From: Sphingobium faniae
Lineage (GTDB): Bacteria; Pseudomonadota; Alphaproteobacteria; Sphingomonadales; Sphingomonadaceae
Direction: 5' to 3'
Assembly: GCA_900100475.1 (NCBI GenBank)
Contig: FMTU01000010.1
Location: 111,274 to 175,273 of the forward strand
Length of the DNA: 64,000 nt
Shown: piece after piece, positions 57,907 through 64,000 of the stretch
Position numbering within the stretch: the first letter of the stretch is position 1
How the letters are laid out: each line of letters opens with the position of its first letter
Made by a program: the position numbers and the translations under genes
Notes under the pieces: generated by a model
What the model was told of the DNA's origin: nothing
Database searches by the model: none
Seen by the model: only the letters and a program-made list of their open reading frames with translations

Positions 57907-60900
57907 TCATGAAACAGGTTTCGATTTCGGTCGATGCAGCAGCAGATAGGCTGCCGGCAGAACGAGCATAGAGAGCAGCGGTGCAGTGAGCATTCCGCCG
58001 ATCATGGGGGCCGCGATCCGGCTCATCACCTCTGATCCGGTGCCACTCCCCAGCAGGATCGGCAAAAGCCCCGCGAAGATTACCGCGACCGTCATCGCCT
58101 TGGGCCGGACGCGCAGGAGCGCCCCTTCCCGCACGGCGGCTTCAACCTGGGCGGTGTCCGGATCGGGGCCAAGCTCCGCCAACGCGTGTTTCAGGTAGAT
58201 CAGCATCACCACGCCGAACTCGGCGGAGACACCGGCCAGCGCGATGAACCCAACGCCCGTTGCCACCGATTGGTTGAAACCCAGCAGGTAGAGGAACCAG
58301 ATGCCGCCGGTGAGCGCGAATGGCAGCGTGCCCATGATCAGCGCAGCGTCATCAAACCGGCCGAAGGTCATATAAAGCAGGACAAAAATGATGAGGAGCG
58401 TCGCCGGCACCACCAACGTCAGTTTGGCAATAGCGTGCTGAAGATATTCGAACTGGCCCGAATAAGCGATGCTAACGCCCGGCGAGAGCTGCACTTGCTT
58501 CGCCACTGCCCGCTGGAGGTCGCTAACCACCGAGGTGAGATCGCGGTCGCGCACATCGACATAGATCCAGGTCGAAGGCCGAGCGTTCTCGGTCTTGAGC
58601 ATCGGTGGCCCCTCGGCGATCGAGACGCTCGCGACCGTGCCCAGGGTGATCTGCTGGCCCGATGGAGTCAGGACCGGTAGCGTCCGTAGTCCTTCAAGGC
58701 TGTCGCGCAGCTCGCGCGGATAGCGCACGCTGATCGGATAGCGCGCCAGCCCTTCGACCGTCTCGCCGATGGTCTCGCCGCCAATCGCACCCGAGACGAT
58801 CGCCTGCACATCGACGATGTTAAGCCCGTACCGGGCGGCGGCGGCGCGGTCGATATCAACATCGACATAGCGCCCGCCGGTCAACCGCTCGGCTAGCGCC
58901 GAGCTGACGCCTGGCACGGTTTTGGCGACCGTTTCTATGGCATGCGCGATACGATCGAGCTGGGCGAGATCCGACCCCGACACCTTGACTCCGATCGGGC
59001 TCTTGATGCCGGTCGCCAGCATGTCGATGCGGTTACGGATCGGCGGCACCCAGACATTGGTAAGGCCGGGCAGTTTCACCGTGCGGTCCAGTTCGTCGAC
59101 CAGCTTCTCCGGCGTCATGCCAGGGCGCCATTGGTCTCTCGGCTTGAACTGAATGGTCGTCTCGAACATTTCCAGCGGCGCAGGATCGGTCGCGGTCTCG
59201 GCTCGCCCAGCTTTGCCGAACACGCTTTGTACCTCAGGCACCGTCTTGATCAGCCGGTCGGTCTGCTGGAGCAGCTCCGAGGCTTTCGCCGCCGACATGC
59301 CCGGCAATGCGGAGGGCATATAGAGCAGATCGCCCTCGTCCATATTAGGCATAAACTCGCCGCCGAGCCGCGATAGCGGCCAGGCCGTGGTCGCAAACAC
59401 CAGCGCCGCGATCAGCAGCACGGTTTTCGGCCGACGCAGCGTCCAGTCGATCGCGGGGCGATAAATATGAGTAAGCCAACGGTTGATCGGATTGGCCTGT
59501 TCGGCCGGAATGCGCCCCCGGATTAACCAGCCCATCAAGACCGGTACCAAAGTCACCGACAGGATCGCCGCCGCCGCCATCGCATATGTCTTGGTGAAAG
59601 CGAGCGGGGCGAACAGCCGGCCTTCCTGCCCCTGGAGCGTGAAGATCGGCACGAACGACAGCGTAATGATCAGCAAGCTGAAGAAAAGGGCCGGGCCGAC
59701 CTCGGCGGCCGCATCGGTGACGATCCTCCAGCGTTGATCGTTATCGAGCTGCTGGCTGGGATGATCCTGCTCCCAATGTTCGATCTTCTTATGGGCATTC
59801 TCGATCATGACGACTGCCGCATCGACCATCGCGCCAATGGCGATGGCGATGCCGCCCAACGACATGATGTCAGCGTTGACCCCCTGGAACCGCATGACGA
59901 CGAACGCCGCCAGCACGCCCAGGGGCAAGGTAAAGATCGCGACTAGCGCCGAACGGACATGCCACAGGAAGAGTGCACACACGATTGCGACGACGACAAA
60001 TTCTTCGAGCAGTTTATGGGTGAGGTTCTCCACTGCGCGGTCGATGAGCTGCGAACGATCATAGGTGGTAATGACCTCCACCCCAGGCGGAAGGCTCGTC
60101 TTGAGTGTATCGAGCTTGTCCTTAATCGCTGCGATCGTTTCACGCGCGTTTTTGCCCGAACGAAGAATGACGATGCCGCCCGCCACTTCGCCTTCGCCGT
60201 TGAGCTCTGCGATGCCGCGTCGCATCTCGGGTCCGATCTGGATCGTGGCGACATCGCCAAGCGTCACCGGCACGCCGCCCGCAGCGGTGCGGAGCGGGAT
60301 CGTGCGGAAATCGTCGAGCGTCTTCAGATAGCCTGAGGCGCGGATCATATACTCGGCTTCGCCCATCTCGAGCACCGAGCCGCCGGTTTCCTGATTGGCC
60401 TTCTGAATGGCCTCGACCGCCTGGGCGTGGGTGATACCGTAGGCGGCGAGTTTCACCGGATCGAGTAGCACCTGATATTGCTTCACCATGCCGCCGATGC
60501 TGGCGATCTCCGCAACACCCGGCACGGTCTTCAGTTCATAGCGGAGGAACCAGTCCTGCAAGGAACGAAGTTGTGACAGGTCGTGCCGGCCGCTTTTATC
60601 CACCAGCGCATATTCATAAACCCAGCCCACACCGGTTGCGTCCGGTCCGAGTGCGCTACGCGTGCCGGCCGGCAATCGCCCCTGCACTTGATTGAGATAT
60701 TCGAGCACACGGCTGCGCGCCCAATAGAGATCTGTGCCGTCCTCGAAGATCACATAAACGAAGCTGTCGCCGAAGAAGGAATAGCCACGCACCGTCTTGG
60801 CGCCCGGCACCGACAGCATGGTGGTGGTGAGCGGATAGGTGACCTGATTCTCGACGATCTGCGGCGCCTGGCCTGGATAGGAGGTGCGGATGATAACCTG

Positions 60901-61035
60901 TGTGTCTGAGAGGTCGGGCAACGCATCGATCGGGGTCGAACGCACCGCCCATATCCCGACGCCCATCAGAGCGAGGACCCCGATCACGACAAGGAAGCGG
61001 TTCCTGACCGACCAGTGGATGAGATGGGCGATCAT
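57907..61035 (-). CDS. cusA: CusA-type RND heavy-metal efflux pump
   Basis: 1042 residues, twelve membrane helices and two large periplasmic loops, RND family HME group. TM4 contains [20 protein letters not shown] with the proton-relay Asp and Asn nearby; the periplasmic Met residues in [20 protein letters not shown] are in the region that binds Cu(I)/Ag(I) in CusA. Also [20 protein letters not shown] and [20 protein letters not shown]. Exports copper or silver in complex with CusB and CusC. Overlaps cusB by 4 bp. Confidence 0.95.
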   Translation of the reverse strand: MIAHLIHWSVRNRFLVVIGVLALMGVGIWAVRSTPIDALPDLSDTQVIIRTSYPGQAPQIVENQVTYPLTTTMLSVPGAKTVRGYSFFGDSFVYVIFEDGTDLYWARSRVLEYLNQVQGRLPAGTRSALGPDATGVGWVYEYALVDKSGRHDLSQLRSLQDWFLRYELKTVPGVAEIASIGGMVKQYQVLLDPVKLAAYGITHAQAVEAIQKANQETGGSVLEMGEAEYMIRASGYLKTLDDFRTIPLRTAAGGVPVTLGDVATIQIGPEMRRGIAELNGEGEVAGGIVILRSGKNARETIAAIKDKLDTLKTSLPPGVEVITTYDRSQLIDRAVENLTHKLLEEFVVVAIVCALFLWHVRSALVAIFTLPLGVLAAFVVMRFQGVNADIMSLGGIAIAIGAMVDAAVVMIENAHKKIEHWEQDHPSQQLDNDQRWRIVTDAAAEVGPALFFSLLIITLSFVPIFTLQGQEGRLFAPLAFTKTYAMAAAAILSVTLVPVLMGWLIRGRIPAEQANPINRWLTHIYRPAIDWTLRRPKTVLLIAALVFATTAWPLSRLGGEFMPNMDEGDLLYMPSALPGMSAAKASELLQQTDRLIKTVPEVQSVFGKAGRAETATDPAPLEMFETTIQFKPRDQWRPGMTPEKLVDELDRTVKLPGLTNVWVPPIRNRIDMLATGIKSPIGVKVSGSDLAQLDRIAHAIETVAKTVPGVSSALAERLTGGRYVDVDIDRAAAARYGLNIVDVQAIVSGAIGGETIGETVEGLARYPISVRYPRELRDSLEGLRTLPVLTPSGQQITLGTVASVSIAEGPPMLKTENARPSTWIYVDVRDRDLTSVVSDLQRAVAKQVQLSPGVSIAYSGQFEYLQHAIAKLTLVVPATLLIIFVLLYMTFGRFDDAALIMGTLPFALTGGIWFLYLLGFNQSVATGVGFIALAGVSAEFGVVMLIYLKHALAELGPDPDTAQVEAAVREGALLRVRPKAMTVAVIFAGLLPILLGSGTGSEVMSRIAAPMIGGMLTAPLLSMLVLPAAYLLLHRPKSKPVS

Positions 61036-62507
61036 TGGCCTGTCACCTTCGACATGCGCCGTACCGTCGGCCCAGCCGGCGGTCGGTCAAAGCCGAAACG
61101 GACGCGGTCACCAGTCTTAAGATCTCGCGCGAGCGCTGGATTCGCGAGCTGGAAGGTCATGGTCATCGCCGGCCAGTCGAGGGCGGGGACGGGCTCATGG
61201 CTGAGCGTGACCGACTGCGCCGTGATCTGCTCGATCTTTCCCGTGGTTTCATAGAGTGTCGAAGCGGATTTTCCCGGTGTAGCGGAGGGAGCGCCAATCG
61301 GCCGTGCCTCCACGCCAGACAGGCTCGCTTCGGAATCGATCAGGAACTGTCCCGATACGACGATCTTCTCCCCTTCGCTGAGACCCGCGAGGATCTCTGT
61401 GTCGTCGCCGGACTCGCGTCCGGGCTGCACCTCGGCGGGCCGGTAGCGGCCCTTGTCGAGCGCGAGCATCACCAATGTCCGCTTGCCAGTGCGGATCAGT
61501 GCTTCGGAAGGCACCAGCAGCGCCGGTTGCGCGCTTCCCCCAAACGAGACCGTAGCAAACATGCCTGGCCGCAGGCGGCCACCACGATTGGGCAGCTCTA
61601 TCCGGACGGTCAGTGTCCTGCTGTCGGTCTGCGTCTCGGGCAACACGGCCGATACACGGCCGGTCAAGATTTCGCCGGGAAAGGCAGCCAGCGTTGCCTG
61701 CACGCTCTGTCCTGGCCGCAGCGACCCCGCGACGGCTTCGGGAACGGCGGCGTTGAGCCAGACGGTTCCGAGTCCATTAATCTCCGCCAGCGTCTGGCCC
61801 GCCGCCACCGTCATGCCGGCACGCACGCCGAGCGTTTTGATGACGCCGCCGGTTGGAGCCGACACGGTGATGACATTGTTGGGTCGTTCGCCGCGTTCGA
61901 CTGCGGCAATGGTGCCCGAAGGGATGCCTAACAGCGCGAGCCGTTGACGCGCGGCGCGAGTCAGCGCCGCATCGCCTGTCCGGCGAACCGCCAGATATTC
62001 TGCCTGCGCACCCGCCCATTCGGGGACGAGCAAATCCGCGAGCGGCGCGCCCGCACCCATCACATCGCCCGGCGCACGGCCATAAACGCGCTGGACGAAG
62101 CCGGAAGCGCGCGCCTGCACGATAGCGACATCACGCTGGTTGAAATCGATCGTGCCGGTGGCGGTGAGGCTGGACCCTAACGATCCCATCCGGGCCTCGA
62201 CCACGCGCAGGCCAAGGCTCTGCGTACGTGCCGGATCGATCGTTACCCCTGCTTCGCTTGGCCCCTCGTCGGCATATTTGGGGACGAGTTGCATATCCAT
62301 GAACGGCGATTTGCCGGGCTTGTCGAAATGCTGGCTGGGGACCATCGGGTCATACCAATAGAGTATTTTCCCGCTCGCATCGGTTCCTGGATCAGCTGCC
62401 CGGTCATGGCTGAGGGTGGCAATGCCATAGCCCACGCCCCCTGCTGCCAGAGCAATAGCAGCAGCGACGAGGCCAAGCTTTACGCGCGGAGAAAGATCGA
62501 GGTTCAT
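61032..62507 (-). CDS. cusB: CusB-type adaptor fused to a CusF-like domain
   Basis: 491 residues. Membrane anchor (residues 10-30), a metal-binding segment [20 protein letters not shown] (Met residues of CusB), HlyD-type hairpin and barrel, [20 protein letters not shown], and STRTL / [19 protein letters not shown]. From about residue 410 a CusF-like domain follows: [40 protein letters not shown] (W-x-x-M-x-M) and [12 protein letters not shown]. It links the pump to CusC. The fused chaperone domain, in addition to the separate CusF, is notable though known in some relatives. Confidence 0.93.
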   Translation of the reverse strand: MNLDLSPRVKLGLVAAAIALAAGGVGYGIATLSHDRAADPGTDASGKILYWYDPMVPSQHFDKPGKSPFMDMQLVPKYADEGPSEAGVTIDPARTQSLGLRVVEARMGSLGSSLTATGTIDFNQRDVAIVQARASGFVQRVYGRAPGDVMGAGAPLADLLVPEWAGAQAEYLAVRRTGDAALTRAARQRLALLGIPSGTIAAVERGERPNNVITVSAPTGGVIKTLGVRAGMTVAAGQTLAEINGLGTVWLNAAVPEAVAGSLRPGQSVQATLAAFPGEILTGRVSAVLPETQTDSRTLTVRIELPNRGGRLRPGMFATVSFGGSAQPALLVPSEALIRTGKRTLVMLALDKGRYRPAEVQPGRESGDDTEILAGLSEGEKIVVSGQFLIDSEASLSGVEARPIGAPSATPGKSASTLYETTGKIEQITAQSVTLSHEPVPALDWPAMTMTFQLANPALARDLKTGDRVRFGFDRPPAGPTVRRMSKVTGQ

Positions 62508-63730
62508 CGGCGGTCGCTCCCATAGGTGAGGACAAGACGTGCGCCGTCACGCGCCACCAGCGCCTCGCGGTCGAGCGTCTCGATTTCGCTGTTGGCCAGC
62601 ATCGTCTGGGCCTGGATCACGTCGAGCAATCCAGCGCGGCCCGCCGAATAGCTGGCGGTCTCGAGATCGACCTTCTGTCGCGCCAGCGGCAGCAGCGTGT
62701 CACGAGACCGCATCCATTGCTCATGATGCATGACATGATCGGCAATCCCTGCTTGGAGATCGGCCGCCAGCGCGCGCCGCATGTCTTCCTGCTCGGCCAG
62801 CGCCGCGCTCGCGCTCGCGCTGCTGGCCGCGATCATCGGGTCCTGCCGTTTGCCAGCGAACAACGGCAGGCTGATCGTGACGCCGGCCGACACCATGTCG
62901 CCATAGCGATCGGCGCGGCGCTGGTAGGCGACATCGAAACTCCAGTCCGGCCGTTTCGTGGCGCGTGCCGCTGCGACATCTGCCTCGGCTTGCCGTGTTC
63001 GCGCTATCGCTGCGTTCAGATCGGGATGCTGGCCGACCGCCTCACGCAAGGCGGTCGGATTGATCGCGAAATCGGGGACAGTGCCAGTGACCTCCGGGTT
63101 CGCATCGCCCGTCCAACGGGCGAGTGTCGAGCGGGCGCGAGCGGAATCGGCCGCAGCTTCGCTTCTCTTGTCCTCAAGCGCAGCAATTGCCTGGCGGATG
63201 TCGAGTGTTTGCGCGGGCCGCGCTGAGCCCGACGCTACGCCCGAACGCGCGGCGACCGCGAGGCCATTTTGCCGCGCAATGATGGCATCAATCACTGCAA
63301 GACGTCGGCCTGCATAATAGAGATCGATCCAGGCAAGCGCGGCCGCCACCCTGACGCGACGGACTTCGGCGAAGCCATTGGCCTCGGCTGCCGCGATGTC
63401 AGCCTGGGCGCGCCCCTGCTGGGCATGGCGCTTGGCGGCATTGGGCACATCTTGGCTGATGCCCACCCGCGCCATCGTCATGCTGTCGCCGGCATAGGTG
63501 AAGGCGGGCGGACCCGAGACGGGGAAATTGTCGAGACCCACGCCAAGTTTGGGGTCAGGAAGCCGCCCGGCGGCTATCGCGGTCGCCCGGCGCGCCTCAA
63601 CATCGAGGCTACGGGCCTGTACTGACGGCGCGGTCTCCGCCCTGGAAAGGGCATCCTCAAAGGTCAGCGGTTGCGCGAAGGCAAAGCTCGGCATTGCGGC
63701 GGACAGCAGCGCAACGAACACATAGCGCAT
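62504..63730 (-). CDS. cusC: CusC-type outer-membrane efflux channel (TolC family)
   Basis: 408 residues from ATG 63730 (GGGAG upstream). Signal peptide (MRYVFVALLSAAMPSFAFAQ), then OEP repeats: LTFEDALSRAETAPSVQARS, RRATAIAAGRLPDPKLGVGL, and the second repeat AALEDKRSEAAADSARARST, AQTMLANSEIETLDREALVA. Shorter than TolC. It forms the outer-membrane duct of the Cus pump. Overlaps cusB by 4 bp. The promoter would lie at 63731-63860. Confidence 0.92.
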   Translation of the reverse strand: MRYVFVALLSAAMPSFAFAQPLTFEDALSRAETAPSVQARSLDVEARRATAIAAGRLPDPKLGVGLDNFPVSGPPAFTYAGDSMTMARVGISQDVPNAAKRHAQQGRAQADIAAAEANGFAEVRRVRVAAALAWIDLYYAGRRLAVIDAIIARQNGLAVAARSGVASGSARPAQTLDIRQAIAALEDKRSEAAADSARARSTLARWTGDANPEVTGTVPDFAINPTALREAVGQHPDLNAAIARTRQAEADVAAARATKRPDWSFDVAYQRRADRYGDMVSAGVTISLPLFAGKRQDPMIAASSASASAALAEQEDMRRALAADLQAGIADHVMHHEQWMRSRDTLLPLARQKVDLETASYSAGRAGLLDVIQAQTMLANSEIETLDREALVARDGARLVLTYGSDRR

Positions 63731-63862
63731 GGAAAACTCCCGTTGGAGAGATCGGACCAGCGCGGGGCAGGATTGCAGGCATAGGGTGGCGACGAAACAG
63801 GGGGCGTTCCGCCGCCACCGCCAGCCCGGCAATGATGCGACCCGAAGGCGCCGGGGCTGATT

Positions 63863-64000
63863 TTAGTCGGCCGATGGCATGGAATGACCATCATGCATGG
63901 ACTTCATGCAATCAGCGGCATTCATCTTCATCATGTCGCACGAACAGTTCGCCATCTGTGCCTGATCGGGCACCCACACGCGCTTCCGCGCAGGGCCGGT
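63863..64000 (-). CDS. C-terminus of a Met/Cys/His-rich protein
   Basis: Partial, its start is beyond the right edge. Ends with VPDQAQMANCSCDMMKMNAA, DCMKSMHDGHSMPSAD and TAA at 63865-63863. Three Cys, many Met and two His in about 40 residues suggest copper binding, fitting the Cus operon next door (132 bp away, same strand, so possibly transcribed together). No family can be named from the tail. Confidence 0.65.
   Translation of the reverse strand, partial: TGPARKRVWVPDQAQMANCSCDMMKMNAADCMKSMHDGHSMPSAD

Overview
The window is GC-rich DNA that looks like a sphingomonad (Alphaproteobacteria: Sphingobium, Sphingomonas or Novosphingobium type). This is an inference from protein families, the Ti/Rhizobiales-like Trb transfer genes and base composition; there is no rRNA marker. 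Most of the window is accessory DNA.

1-7.5 kb (chromosomal or older accessory DNA): a leftward operon with stop/start overlaps encodes a PIG-L type deacetylase, an ATP-grasp protein, a glycosyltransferase-2 fused to a hydrolase-like domain, and the start of an exported protein, probably for making or modifying an extracellular glycan. It is followed by a MarR regulator/FUSC exporter pair with a palindromic operator, and a twice-frameshifted pseudogene.

7.56-12.98 kb (element A, about 5.4 kb): a small integrated element bounded by two 41-bp copies (one mismatch) of the 3' half of a tRNA-Arg(CCG) gene. It carries a tyrosine integrase, a dense set of tiny overlapping genes, an excisionase-like HTH protein, an HUH-type protein and phage-like small proteins, but no capsid or conjugation genes.

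12.94 kb to beyond the right edge (element B): a large integrative conjugative element (ICE) starting at the second tRNA core. In order it has an integrase; a two-gene HEPN/Abi module; decayed metal-related fragments; LysR and an exclusion-protein candidate; a complete Trb mating-pore operon (DUF2274, trbI, G, F, L, K-alt, J, E, D, C, B), a CopG-like protein and the TraG coupling protein; VapBC; a DUF3363 relaxase, lytic transglycosylase, DUF736, TraF peptidase, DUF2840, an RHH protein, ParA and RepA, headed by an AlpA-like gene in the position of rdfS. Next come a DUF6499/DUF2285 regulator split by an apparent +1 frameshift (like FseA of ICEMlSymR7A), a single-domain DUF2285 protein (QseM-like) and a divergent XRE repressor (QseC-like).

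39.5-57.3 kb: ICE accessory genes with repeated 5' leaders (two DUF736-type leaders sharing a 15-bp palindrome; ardC and parB leaders sharing a stem-loop), interrupted by an arsRC-acr3-arsH arsenic operon. Genes here include DUF2493, Toprim, a 1450-residue methylase/Strawberry-notch helicase, several DUF proteins, ParB and ArdC. 57.5-64 kb: a CusF-CusA-CusB-CusC copper/silver efflux operon and the end of a Met/His/Cys-rich protein.

Together, element B encodes integration, activated excision, possible plasmid-like replication and partition (RepA with iteron-like repeats inside its own gene, ParA, ParB), transfer, anti-restriction, exclusion, addiction, phage defence and arsenic/copper resistance cargo.
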